Shown piece after piece: positions 16,192-25,249 of a stretch of 64,000 nt of DNA. Both the position numbers and the translations under genes were made by a program. The stretch's first letter is position 1; the number at the start of each line of letters is the position of its first letter. Below the pieces are notes generated by a model, which was not told the origin of the DNA, ran no database searches, and saw only the letters and a list, made by a program, of their open reading frames with translations. The stretch covers positions 1-64,000 of the forward strand of contig JAEINP010000003.1 of the NCBI GenBank assembly GCA_016342355.1, in the 5' to 3' direction. The DNA is from Desulfatibacillum sp. (GTDB taxonomy: Bacteria; Desulfobacterota; Desulfobacteria; Desulfobacterales; Desulfatibacillaceae).

Positions 16192-17490
16192 CTACTCCGG
16201 CAATAGGTCATAATAGTAAAGCATGGCGTCGGATCGGGTGAATATCCCGATCAGGTCCCCATTGTCCACCACGGGCAGCCTGCCGATATCATGTTTGACC
16301 ATGATTCTGGCGGCCTTGGGCACGCTCATGTTGGGGGGCGCCGAGATCATGTCTGTGGACATAAAGGCCTTGGCCGGGGCCCGCCATTGGGACTCCTTCT
16401 TGATTTTGTTCACATCCCTTCTGGAAATCACGCCCACCAGTTTGCTGCCCTCGGTGACAGGCATGCCCGAGATGCCTTTTTGCTTGAGGATTTCAGCTAC
16501 TTCTTTCATGTTGGTTTTGACGTCAATGGTTTCCACGGGAAAAGACATCAGGTCGCCAATGAGAATGGAAGACCGTTCGTTCTCCCGGATGAGTTCCAGA
16601 ATCCATTCCCGCACTCCTACGGGGTTGACGTCCCGCAGCATGGCCGAAGCCGCCGCAGGGTGCCCGCCGCCGCCCATGATGCGCATGATCTGACCCACGT
16701 CCAGGCTATCCACACCGCTCCTGGCAATGACTATGCAACGGCCTTTTTCCCCATCGTTAAAAATGCCAAAGGCGGCATCCACATTCAAAATATCCCTGTA
16801 CATATGGACAACCAGGGAAAGGCCGTGGGTATGGCCGGTAATTTCCATTTCGCAAATACTAACCCTGTGGCCGCCCACCTTAATGCGTTCGGCCTTTTGC
16901 AGCATTTCGAAAAGCACATCCTTTTGTTTGACCCCGTACGCGGGCCGCAAAAAATTCTCCAGCACGTTCAGGTCCGCTTGGTGCGACAACAGATAAGCCA
17001 CTGCCATGGCGTCACGGGCTGTGGTGGACGGAAAGGCGAGGTTGCCTGTATCTTCATAAATGCCAGCCAGGAACAAGGTCGCCTGTATAGGTGAGATCTC
17101 CAGTTGCTGCCTTTGAATCTCCTCAACAAGCAAAGTGGTGCATGCCCCCACCATTTCCTGGACCACCTTGGAAGCGGGCATATCCGTTGGAACAGCATGA
17201 TGATCCCACACATGGATGTCCAAATTTTTCCTGGTAGCCAGGGACGCCAACCGTTCAATCCGCTTCCATTGATTGGTGTCCACTACCACCAGCCGGGTTA
17301 CGGCCTCGGCGTCCACATCCTTGTGACTTTGGATCTCGAAAAGATCCTTATGGATAGACAGGAACGCCTGAATGTTGGGATTGACCCTGGTGGGCAGCAC
17401 CAAAAGAGCCCCCGGATAAACAATCCCGGCGGCGACCAGGGAGGCTAATGCATCGAAATCTGAAGAATTATGAGTTGTTATAATTTCCAA
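16192..17490 (-). CDS. DHH phosphoesterase with C-terminal CBS pair
   Basis: A 432-residue cytosolic protein. The N-terminal DHH domain shows HNSSDFDALAS (metal-binding, 7-17) and VWDHH; the DHHA1 domain carries GGGGHPAAASAML near 290. Two CBS domains follow (GISGMPVTEGSKLVGVI and IGRLPVVDNGDLIGIF). The same order opens CCA-adding enzymes/poly(A) polymerases of some bacteria, but here the protein ends after the CBS pair with no nucleotidyltransferase domain. A TTG start at 17490 is preferred (AAGGAGAG upstream, family start LEIITTH). Likely activity: nano-RNA or cyclic dinucleotide hydrolysis gated by adenylates (inference). Confidence 0.8.
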   Translation of the reverse strand: MEIITTHNSSDFDALASLVAAGIVYPGALLVLPTRVNPNIQAFLSIHKDLFEIQSHKDVDAEAVTRLVVVDTNQWKRIERLASLATRKNLDIHVWDHHAVPTDMPASKVVQEMVGACTTLLVEEIQRQQLEISPIQATLFLAGIYEDTGNLAFPSTTARDAMAVAYLLSHQADLNVLENFLRPAYGVKQKDVLFEMLQKAERIKVGGHRVSICEMEITGHTHGLSLVVHMYRDILNVDAAFGIFNDGEKGRCIVIARSGVDSLDVGQIMRIMGGGGHPAAASAMLRDVNPVGVREWILELIRENERSSILIGDLMSFPVETIDVKTNMKEVAEILKQKGISGMPVTEGSKLVGVISRRDVNKIKKESQWRAPAKAFMSTDMISAPPNMSVPKAARIMVKHDIGRLPVVDNGDLIGIFTRSDAMLYYYDLLPE

Positions 17491-17755
17491 CGGACTCTCC
17501 TTGTTCCTGATGGGGACGGGCCTGAAAATAAATAATACCATCCCCCCTATTCACTGTACAACCTTTTTGGCGATTGCCGAAATTTACAAAAAAGTCTTGC
17601 GTATCAAAGGCATCTATCATATAAAATTGAAAATATTTCAAAAACGCTCACCTTTGGTTTTCACGGCCTTGACCTTGGTCCGAGCGTAAGCGGCGCACAG
17701 GGTGGTTGCCGCGTTTCTGCATACTAATCAACCTGAAAAAAAAAGAAGAGTGCTC

Positions 17756-20257
17756 ATGAAAAGAAAGACGGGACTCACTGGCGTTTTGTTTTTGCTGGCC
17801 TTGTGTATGGTCATATTTTCCGGCCCGGCATGGGGCGGCATCGTATCCTGCCCGGACAAAGCACGGGTAGGACAACTGGTTGAAATTGTTGCCAGCGATC
17901 CAGGAACATGGGTGGCTGAGAATATCACCGCCATTTATTCAGACGCGGCGGGTACGGTGGAGCTGGGCACCGACGAGGCCGCCACAACAGTGTATTGGCG
18001 CCTGCCCAAAAGTGTTTCCATATCTCCGTTCCAATACACTATAGAGTGGACTCCCGCCAGCGGCATTGGCGCTCCGGCCCAGGGAACGATTAATGTTTAC
18101 GGCCATGTGACCATTAAAGATATAATTGACATAGAACTCATTTATTACCCGGGCCTGACGGAAACCATGACCGCGTCAGGCGGGCTCGCCCCCTACACAT
18201 GGACAGTCATCGGGCCGGATTTGAATGAAGAAACGGCTTTGAGGGCTGAAGCCGTGCCGGCTGCGACCCCCTATCAATTCATTGCTCCTTCCACAGGGGA
18301 ATTTGCGGGCATTCATACGATTTGGGCCTCTGACGGTCTGAAAAGGGTCATTGATCCATCCCTGACCGGTACGGCCCTGGAGGAAGCGGAAGCCCGCGAC
18401 AATGTGGAGATCTATGAATTCGCATGGCTGGATGGAGACCAGTTTTTCATCCCGGAAGATTCCGCGCCTGTCACCTATACGTTGACGGGAGCACCCACCC
18501 ACCCCATAGATCCTGAGACCGGGGACTTTATCCGTGATGACGACGGCTTTCCCGTTACCATGGTTTATTCCTTTAAAATCATGGAGGAGAATACAGAATC
18601 CTCCACGAACTTTACCGGGCTTCGCTCGGAATACGGATATATTACCCTGGATAACGGAAACGCCCCCATATCCGGGGTTTTAGTCGTCACCTACCATCCC
18701 CCGACCAATCCCAGCTCGGAAAACACCTTCTGGATCCGCGGCGTGGCCAGCGAAAAACTGAATTACAGCGTAGACACATACGAAGCCAACATCTATGACG
18801 TGTGGCTGGGACCTATCACCATCCGCCTTCAGACCGACATATCCGGAGTGATTGTAGACGAAAACAAAAATCCCCTGGAGGGGGTTGAAGTTCTGCTCCT
18901 GGCGCCAACCCAGTATCAAACGAAAACCTCCCCGACTCTCACGGACGGAAAATTCTCCCTTAACCTGCCCCGTAATCAAAGGTATTATTTCCAGGCGAAC
19001 AAGGACGGTTATGTATCCAGGTTATTTACCTCGGCCCAGTTCGACAACGATGGAGGGGCTGTTAGCCTTCAGGCTTCCGATCCCCAGAACTATATCAACG
19101 GCAATGTGGACTATACTCCACCTATTTCTGGAACCGACAAACTGGCTGATGGGGAAATCGTAACTATCACTCTGATGGATTACAACCAAGCCCCTGCAGA
19201 GGTCCTGGCGGAAACCAAGGTGGTGTACGCCAACACCCTGACCACCCAGGCCTATCGCCTGGACATTGGGACGGAAGAGATTCTTCCTGGCGGCAGTTAT
19301 GCCCTTATCGCCTATGCCAATGGATACTCATGCACAAAAATTTTCCGCATTACGGATAATCCGGCCACGGGCTTTCAGATTCCCTTTTCCATGGACCTGG
19401 ATATGAAGAAAATTCCCCTCGTTGTTTCGGATGTTAATTCGTTGGCGGACCCCATAGAAAGATCCATAACCGGCTCATTGGACCCCGTGCCCCAAACCCA
19501 GGGCGCCCCTGCCGAAGAGCTGCCAGCCCCCTGTGCGCTGGGCGGTGTGGCCTTTGAAATCCGCAACTCCCACAAAGATCTGCGGGTTTACGCGGACTTC
19601 CGTCCAGGATTCATTGATACTTCCGTCCTGAGCAACACGGCCGTGATGACGGATACCACCACAGTGAAATTTTCCATGGAGTCCGAAGAATCACCCATAA
19701 ACCCGGAAGATACAGAATATCACGAGGATTATGTAACCTATGCCGGGGGCTCCCAAAGAATGCTGTTCACCAATGTGTATACGGAAAAGAACCACCTTGG
19801 GGTGTACAATAACACCTTGGTGAATGATTACGGGGCTATCATGACCATCCCCTTTGATCTGCTTACCGTGAGCATCAATGATTTTGAGTCAGGAATTTAC
19901 TATGTGCGCAGAGGCTCAGACTCAAAAGACCTGGGCTCGCAATATGGCGATGACATTCCCCTTTCCGACATCCTGGCCATTGACTACCTGGGCGACGGAG
20001 AGACAGGGTGGGTTACCTTCAGAGCTAAAAGTTTTTCCTATTATGGTGTGGGCATGTCATCCGGCACATCCTACCAGGGAACCGGAAGCTATAAATGGGC
20101 CACCTTTGACAGATATGAATTATGGGGTTGCTTTGTAAACGCCCTGGCCACTGACAATAAAAAGGGTAAAGGCGGATTATTGGTTGCCTTACTCCTGGCA
20201 ATGCTGGCAGGAGGGCTTGCCATAGTCAGCAAAAAGAAAAATATCCATCAGGGGTAG
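17756..20257 (+). CDS. large secreted protein with C-terminal membrane anchor
   Basis: An 833-residue exported protein. Residues 1-28 form a signal peptide (KRKTG, hydrophobic core, AWGG). The body is rich in beta-strands; near residues 360-430 there is a carboxypeptidase regulatory-like domain (GVIVDENKNPLEGVEVLLL ... TDGKFSLNL ... KDGYVSR). The C-terminus has a polar GKGKGG-like linker, a hydrophobic helix (LLVALLLAMLAGGLAIV) and a basic tail (SKKKN), the layout of a sorting or anchor signal. No PEP or LPxTG motif is seen. Probably a surface-anchored structural or adhesive protein. The start at 17756 fits the signal peptide. A strong terminator follows. Confidence 0.75.
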   Translation: MKRKTGLTGVLFLLALCMVIFSGPAWGGIVSCPDKARVGQLVEIVASDPGTWVAENITAIYSDAAGTVELGTDEAATTVYWRLPKSVSISPFQYTIEWTPASGIGAPAQGTINVYGHVTIKDIIDIELIYYPGLTETMTASGGLAPYTWTVIGPDLNEETALRAEAVPAATPYQFIAPSTGEFAGIHTIWASDGLKRVIDPSLTGTALEEAEARDNVEIYEFAWLDGDQFFIPEDSAPVTYTLTGAPTHPIDPETGDFIRDDDGFPVTMVYSFKIMEENTESSTNFTGLRSEYGYITLDNGNAPISGVLVVTYHPPTNPSSENTFWIRGVASEKLNYSVDTYEANIYDVWLGPITIRLQTDISGVIVDENKNPLEGVEVLLLAPTQYQTKTSPTLTDGKFSLNLPRNQRYYFQANKDGYVSRLFTSAQFDNDGGAVSLQASDPQNYINGNVDYTPPISGTDKLADGEIVTITLMDYNQAPAEVLAETKVVYANTLTTQAYRLDIGTEEILPGGSYALIAYANGYSCTKIFRITDNPATGFQIPFSMDLDMKKIPLVVSDVNSLADPIERSITGSLDPVPQTQGAPAEELPAPCALGGVAFEIRNSHKDLRVYADFRPGFIDTSVLSNTAVMTDTTTVKFSMESEESPINPEDTEYHEDYVTYAGGSQRMLFTNVYTEKNHLGVYNNTLVNDYGAIMTIPFDLLTVSINDFESGIYYVRRGSDSKDLGSQYGDDIPLSDILAIDYLGDGETGWVTFRAKSFSYYGVGMSSGTSYQGTGSYKWATFDRYELWGCFVNALATDNKKGKGGLLVALLLAMLAGGLAIVSKKKNIHQG

Positions 20258-20283
20258 CCCTGCCTGACGCAACATAAAAGCAC

Positions 20284-20321
20284 AAAAGCCGGTCCCCTTT
20301 TATTGAGGACCGGCTTTTTTT
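20284..20321. terminator. bidirectional rho-independent terminator
   Basis: A perfect 12-bp stem pairs AAAAGCCGGTCC (20284-20295) with GGACCGGCTTTT (20307-20318), followed by T to 20321. It ends the secreted-protein gene and, read on the - strand, the long glycan locus that finishes at 20347. Confidence 0.85.
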
Positions 20322-20346
20322 ATTTGCCTTACTATATCAAAAAAAA

Positions 20347-21297
20347 TCAAAAGGTTGAAAGCAGGTTGTCAAAATAGGCAATAGTCTTAACCAAACCCTG
20401 TTCCAGACGGATTTTAGGCTCCCATCCAAGAACCTGTTTGGCTTGAGTGATATCCGGCTTTCTTTGTTTGGGATCATCGGTCGGCAAGTCAAAAAACCTG
20501 ATTTCTGAAGAAGAGCCGGTAAGAGCCACCACCTTTTCAGCCAATTCCAGAATGGTGAACTCGTCAGGATTTCCCAGGTTCATGGGACCTGTGATATCAT
20601 CCGGGGAATTCATGAGGCGGATAAAGCCTTCCACCAGGTCGTCCGCATAGCAAAAGGAACGGGTTTGCGAGCCATCTCCGTACACGGTGATGGGCTCATT
20701 CCTGAGAGCCTGGATAATGAAGTTGGAAACCACCCTGCCATCCTCTGGATGCATGTTGGGGCCGTAAGTGTTGAAAATGCGGGCCACCTTGATTTTCAGA
20801 CCGTGTTCCCGATAATAATCAAAAAACAGGGTCTCGGCGCAGCGTTTTCCCTCGTCATAGCAGGAACGGGGCCCCACGCAATTCACATGGCCCCAATAGG
20901 ACTCGGGCTGTGGATGGATTTCCGGATCTCCGTAGACCTCGCTGGTGGAAGCCTGAAAAATCCTGGCGGAAACCCGTTTGGCAAGACCCAGCATATTGAT
21001 GGCCCCATGCACATTGACCCGGGTGGTCATGACCGGATCATTCTGATAATGGACGGGCGAGGCCGGACAGGCCAGGTTATAGATTTCATCCACCTGCACA
21101 TACAAGGGAAAGGTAATGTCGTGGCGAAGGAGTTCAAAACGGGGATTGTCCATAAGATGAAGGACATTCTGACGAGTCCCTGTATAGAAGTTGTCTACAC
21201 ACAGGACTTCGCAGGAGGCCCCCAGCAATCGTTCACACAAGTGGGACCCCAGAAAACCGGCTCCCCCGGTAACCAAAACTCTCTTGGGCAGGTTCAT
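20347..21297 (-). CDS. UDP-glucuronate decarboxylase (UDP-xylose synthase)
   Basis: A 316-residue extended SDR closely matching the UXS family: NAD motif [41 protein letters not shown], and catalytic YDEGK in SCYDEGKR. It would convert UDP-glucuronate to UDP-xylose in the cytoplasm, a glycan precursor. The ATG at 21297 ([12 protein letters not shown]) fits the family start; a TTG 18 bases upstream is possible. It is the last gene of the - strand locus. Whether UDP-GlcA is made locally is not shown, since no UDP-glucose dehydrogenase is in the window. Confidence 0.9.
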   Translation of the reverse strand: MNLPKRVLVTGGAGFLGSHLCERLLGASCEVLCVDNFYTGTRQNVLHLMDNPRFELLRHDITFPLYVQVDEIYNLACPASPVHYQNDPVMTTRVNVHGAINMLGLAKRVSARIFQASTSEVYGDPEIHPQPESYWGHVNCVGPRSCYDEGKRCAETLFFDYYREHGLKIKVARIFNTYGPNMHPEDGRVVSNFIIQALRNEPITVYGDGSQTRSFCYADDLVEGFIRLMNSPDDITGPMNLGNPDEFTILELAEKVVALTGSSSEIRFFDLPTDDPKQRKPDITQAKQVLGWEPKIRLEQGLVKTIAYFDNLLSTF

Positions 21298-21352
21298 AGT
21301 ACTTACAGAAATCAAGCGGAGACCACATGTTGCAGGCCCGGCCCGGGGATGA

Positions 21353-21646
21353 CTATCCCTTTTCGTTGGTATTGATGCGATCCCTCAGGACCCCGGAACA
21401 GGTGAAAGTCACCACCCGCCTTTGATCGAGGACAATGCTGTCTCCCGTGGCGGGGTTTCTCCCGCGGCGCTGCTTTTTGTCCCGAACCCGAAATTTTCCG
21501 AAACCGGAAATCAGGACATCATCACCATCCTCCAGGGAAGATTTGATGATATCGAGCAGGTCCTCTACCATGGTGGCGCATTGCTTTGCAGGAAGACCTA
21601 ATTGGTTGTGGATTTCCTCCACGATCTGAGCTTTGGTTAGTGCCAT
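21353..21646 (-). CDS. ihfA: integration host factor alpha subunit
   Basis: A 97-residue HU/IHF-fold DNA-bending protein. [12 protein letters not shown] starts the helical dimer body; [21 protein letters not shown] is the DNA-binding arm, and [16 protein letters not shown] ends the protein as in IhfA. The start at 21646 is chosen by family alignment over upstream frame extension to 21688. It has its own promoter (21721-21749), so it may be expressed independently of the glycan genes on both sides. Confidence 0.85.
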   Translation of the reverse strand: MALTKAQIVEEIHNQLGLPAKQCATMVEDLLDIIKSSLEDGDDVLISGFGKFRVRDKKQRRGRNPATGDSIVLDQRRVVTFTCSGVLRDRINTNEKG

Positions 21647-21720
21647 TGGCAAGGTGCTCCCGTTAACGGAATACTTTTGGTTTATCAAAAATTATCAGGT
21701 ATTTGTCCAGCGATTGATCA

Positions 21721-21749
21721 ACGATACCGTTGAAAAATCATCTTGTCAA
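21721..21749 (-). promoter_or_regulatory. sigma-70 promoter for ihfA
   Basis: On the - strand TTGACA (21749-21744) and TATCGT (21726-21721) are spaced by 17 bases, about 75 bases ahead of the ihfA ATG. The -35 is consensus and the -10 keeps the key TA...T bases. Confidence 0.55.
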
Positions 21750-21777
21750 GAAGATTTGCAATTCCAAGACGCTGAGA

Positions 21778-22926
21778 TTAATCCCATTTGACTCCGCGAA
21801 ATATGGAATCCCGGTATATGCTGCCTTTATGCTTCATGACGACTTCCATCATTTTTGCCATAACATCATCTGTTAAAAAGTTGGGCTCCAGCCCCAGATC
21901 CAAAAGCCCGGTATGGGCTGGATTATAATAATGCTCCTCCGCTTCCTTACGGGGATTTGGTACGGACTTGATTTCCACATCCAGTCCCATGGCTTTGCCA
22001 ACCCGCTGGACCTTTTCCGCCAATTGGTTCACACTAAAGGTTTCTGTGAACTGGTTGAATATGCGCAGGTCCGGTTTTTCCGGGGGATTTTCCAGGGAAA
22101 GCCGCACGCAATTGAGGGTATCCTTGATGTTCAGGTATCCCCGGGTCTGCCCTCCCGAGCCGTATACGGTCAGGGGATACCCCGCCACGGCCTGGACAAT
22201 AAAACGATTGAGGACCGTACCAAACAACTCGTCATAATTGAAGAATGGAAACAGACGCTCGTCATCCTGGCTCTCGTCCGTAATTAGCCCGTAAACCGGC
22301 CCCTGCATGAGATCGGTCACCTTGAGGCCCCACATGCGCACATAAAACCACAGCAGGTCCGTATCCATGACCTTGGTGGTATGGTACAGGCTGCCAGCCT
22401 GGCGGGGATACAGGAATTTCTGGGAGCGCCCCTTGTGGGTGATGTCCAGCCATCCTTCCTCAATATCAATATTGGGGGTGCCATACTCGCCCATGGTGCC
22501 AATCTTGATCACATGGGCGTCCCTGGCAAATTCCCGCACCGCAAAAATGGTGTTAGCCGTGGCCTCCAAATTATTTTTCAGGGTCAGGGTGGCGGCCCGC
22601 CGGTTGGCCATGGAATAGGGAGCGGAAGGCTGTTCCGCATAATGAATAACCGCTTCGGGCCTGGTTTTCGAAAAGACCTCGGCCACAAAGCTCCAGTCCA
22701 TCAGGTCACCGATATACACGGAAATCTCATTGCCCGAGGTTTCCTTCCAGATCTGGACGCGCTCGTGAAGCCCTGGCACTTCAAACAGAGGCCTGACGTC
22801 CATCTCCTGACAGATTGTCCGGCGCAGGTAGTTGTCCACCACGGTCACATCATGGCCCAAGGCGGAAAGTTGCATGGCCGTTGGCCACCCCAAGTACCCG
22901 TCGCCTCCTAAAATCAATACACGCAT
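21778..22926 (-). CDS. UDP-sulfoquinovose synthase homologue
   Basis: A 382-residue extended SDR of the SQD1/SqdB type. Signatures: GGDGYLGWPTAMQL (NAD site), VDNYLRR, TMGEYGTPNIDIEEG (nearly identical to plant and bacterial SQD1), YHTTK as catalytic YxxxK, and GQTRGYLNI. The reaction adds sulfite to UDP-glucose to give UDP-sulfoquinovose. The start at 22926 follows GGAG TCAAGA; an ATG 12 bases earlier is possible. No sulfolipid glycosyltransferase (SqdX/SqdD) is adjacent; instead it sits among capsule-type genes, so the sulfosugar may enter a surface glycan (inference). Confidence 0.85.
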   Translation of the reverse strand: MRVLILGGDGYLGWPTAMQLSALGHDVTVVDNYLRRTICQEMDVRPLFEVPGLHERVQIWKETSGNEISVYIGDLMDWSFVAEVFSKTRPEAVIHYAEQPSAPYSMANRRAATLTLKNNLEATANTIFAVREFARDAHVIKIGTMGEYGTPNIDIEEGWLDITHKGRSQKFLYPRQAGSLYHTTKVMDTDLLWFYVRMWGLKVTDLMQGPVYGLITDESQDDERLFPFFNYDELFGTVLNRFIVQAVAGYPLTVYGSGGQTRGYLNIKDTLNCVRLSLENPPEKPDLRIFNQFTETFSVNQLAEKVQRVGKAMGLDVEIKSVPNPRKEAEEHYYNPAHTGLLDLGLEPNFLTDDVMAKMMEVVMKHKGSIYRDSIFRGVKWD

Positions 22927-22970
22927 TCTTGACTCCATATTCCCAATAATCCCTTTCAGGATGCCCTGAT

Positions 22971-24050
22971 TCAGGGAAAATATCTTTGGCTTGGATGTTG
23001 TTTGTCTTCCCCCCCCTGGAACAGAAGGCTGTTATCCGAAAGCAGCTTGGACAGGGTCTCCCGGTCCATATTCTCTTCGATACCCGAATTATAAGGGTTA
23101 TCCACCTGCCTGCTTACCACCGTGGGGTATGTGTAGGCCACTTCCCTGTACAGGGAGGTAAAAGCCGGAAGCACCGCAAAATATTGGGGCAATTCCCAAA
23201 CCCTACGGGTTTCCTCGTGGCTCATGAGTTCTTCATACATCTTTTCTCCGGGCTTGATGCCTATGTTCACAATCTCAATGGATTGGGGATCATGCCCAAA
23301 AACAGGGGCCAGTTCAGCAATCATCACCCGGGCAAGATCGCTGATTTTTATGGAAGGCATTTTGGTGACAAAAACCTCTCCCCCGCATGCCAGGGAGGCC
23401 GAGTCGATCACCAGTTGCACCGCCTGGGGCAGACTCATGATAAACCGTGTCATGCCCGGGTCTGTCAAGGTAACCGGCCCTCCCTTGCGGATTTGTTCCC
23501 GGAAAATGGGAATCACCGATCCCCGGGAGCCCAGGACATTGCCAAACCGCGTGGAGGCGTAAAGAGGACCGCCATCCCGCGAATTGCTGTCCGCAGCGGT
23601 CATCAGGCGTTCACCCATGAGCTTGGAAGTGCCCATGACATTGGTGGGGTTAACCGCCTTGTCCGAACTGGTGAAAATGACCCGCTCCACTCTATTATCA
23701 GCGGCAGCGGTAATGATATTCTGCACCCCCATAATGTTGGTGCGGACCGCTTCAAAGGGGGATTTTTCGCACAGGATCACATGCTTGAAGGCCGCGGCAT
23801 GAAAAACAACCTGGATGCCCCGCATCTTGCGGGCTAGCTTGTTTTCATCCCGGACATCCGCCAAAAAGAACCGGCCGTTGGCGGACTTTTCAAAGCGCTG
23901 CTCCAGAAAAAAAAGCTCGCTTTCATTATTGTCCAGGCCGATCAGTTCCTCCACCCGGTGCTCTTCCAAGAGTTGGCGCACCAACTCCGAACCTACCGTA
24001 CCGCAGGCCCCGGTGACCAGCACCCTTTTTCCTTTTAGGAATGACTCCAT
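22971..24050 (-). CDS. UDP-N-acetylglucosamine 4,6-dehydratase (LegB/PseB-like)
   Basis: A 359-residue, soluble, short-form CapD/FlaA1-family dehydratase. NAD motif TGACGTVGSELVRQL is at residues 13-27; SSDKAVNPTNVMGTSK carries the family's SDKA and MxxxK catalytic region; RFGNVLGSRGSVIP follows. It removes water from UDP-GlcNAc to give a 4-keto-6-deoxy sugar, the first step toward legionaminic, pseudaminic or bacillosamine-type sugars. No aminotransferase for the next step lies in the window. It lacks the membrane domain of long CapD proteins. Confidence 0.85.
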   Translation of the reverse strand: MESFLKGKRVLVTGACGTVGSELVRQLLEEHRVEELIGLDNNESELFFLEQRFEKSANGRFFLADVRDENKLARKMRGIQVVFHAAAFKHVILCEKSPFEAVRTNIMGVQNIITAAADNRVERVIFTSSDKAVNPTNVMGTSKLMGERLMTAADSNSRDGGPLYASTRFGNVLGSRGSVIPIFREQIRKGGPVTLTDPGMTRFIMSLPQAVQLVIDSASLACGGEVFVTKMPSIKISDLARVMIAELAPVFGHDPQSIEIVNIGIKPGEKMYEELMSHEETRRVWELPQYFAVLPAFTSLYREVAYTYPTVVSRQVDNPYNSGIEENMDRETLSKLLSDNSLLFQGGEDKQHPSQRYFP

Positions 24051-24066
24051 TCAATAATACCCTTTC

Positions 24067-25230
24067 TTACCGGCCATCTGTCCAACCCAGGATTTTATGG
24101 ACAATCCGGGAGGTTCGCTCCGCCAGCAAGGCTGTATCAAAATTTTCTTGAATTCTTAACCTACTTTTTTGGCACAAATCAGGATCAATTGCAATGCGCT
24201 TCATGATATTCTGTATGGCAAAGGCTAATTTTTCATGATCCCCCGGAGGAACCACTCGGCCGCAATCCCCCACAATCCGGGCGGAATCACCCACGTCCGT
24301 CACCACGCAGGGCACGGAGCAGCTCATGGCCTCGCCAATGGAATTGGAAAAACCTTCATGCTCCACCGAGGCGGAACACAGGATGTCCAAGGCGCCATAC
24401 ACAGGTCCCATATCCGAATGGGAACCTGCCCAAATAACCTTTTCGCCAATCCCCAGTTGTGAGGCAAGGTCTTCAAGTTCCTGCCTGGATGGACCGGGCT
24501 TGGGCCCTACGCACACAAACCGTACGGCATTGTTCTGGACCGCAATTATTTTGGCGGCCTTAAGAAAAACTCTATGCCCTTTCATGGGCCGGAGGGAGGC
24601 CACAATCCCGATGAGGGTGCAGTCCGAGGGTATGCCCCATTTTTCCCTGAGCACCCTGCCCTTCTGCACGTTCTTCGTAAAACGATGGGTGTCTATGCCG
24701 TTGGGGATGACCGTTACCCTATCCCGGGGAAATCCTCGGGCGATAATGTCGGCAGCCCCGGCATGGGAATTGGAAACAATCACGTCAGGAAATCGGGCCA
24801 GGGACCGTTCCAGAAAATAAAACAGTCTGGCAAACCATCCCGCCCCTTTCAGGTCCTTATCCGAAGCCCTTATACCCCAGGCGATCTTTACGTTGCCCGC
24901 AAGTTTGGCGCAGGGGATCGCATAAATATTAGGGCCTGGCAGAAAAGAATACACCACATGGGGACGTCTTCGCCGTAACTCCCGGACCAAGTGGGCGCCT
25001 GATGAAAACACATCCCAGCGGCCCTTTTTATTCAGGCTGAAAAGTTCCACGCCCGGCGTGTTTTCCAGGTCTTTCCGCAGGGCGCCTCGATCGTAAAAAA
25101 GACATACGCTAACGTCAAAGATACTCTTGTCCAACGCCTTGGCCAGGGTGACCAACTGGCGTTCCGTGCCGCCCGGGTCCAGGGCGCCTGATAAAAGAAG
25201 CACCCGCACTTTGTTGGAATTATCTGTCAT
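24067..25230 (-). CDS. glycosyltransferase family 4
   Basis: A 387-residue GT-B enzyme. The N-terminal domain begins VRVLLLSGALDPGGTERQLVTLA, typical of GT4. In the C-terminal domain EHEGFSNSIGEAM gives the EGFSNSIGE form of the E-x7-E motif that binds the nucleotide-sugar phosphates. It probably transfers a hexose during repeat-unit assembly at the cytoplasmic face. It begins 20 bases after the preceding methyltransferase gene stops, in the same direction. Confidence 0.88.
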   Translation of the reverse strand: MTDNSNKVRVLLLSGALDPGGTERQLVTLAKALDKSIFDVSVCLFYDRGALRKDLENTPGVELFSLNKKGRWDVFSSGAHLVRELRRRRPHVVYSFLPGPNIYAIPCAKLAGNVKIAWGIRASDKDLKGAGWFARLFYFLERSLARFPDVIVSNSHAGAADIIARGFPRDRVTVIPNGIDTHRFTKNVQKGRVLREKWGIPSDCTLIGIVASLRPMKGHRVFLKAAKIIAVQNNAVRFVCVGPKPGPSRQELEDLASQLGIGEKVIWAGSHSDMGPVYGALDILCSASVEHEGFSNSIGEAMSCSVPCVVTDVGDSARIVGDCGRVVPPGDHEKLAFAIQNIMKRIAIDPDLCQKSRLRIQENFDTALLAERTSRIVHKILGWTDGR

Positions 25231-25249
25231 TGATTCTTCTATCCGGCCT

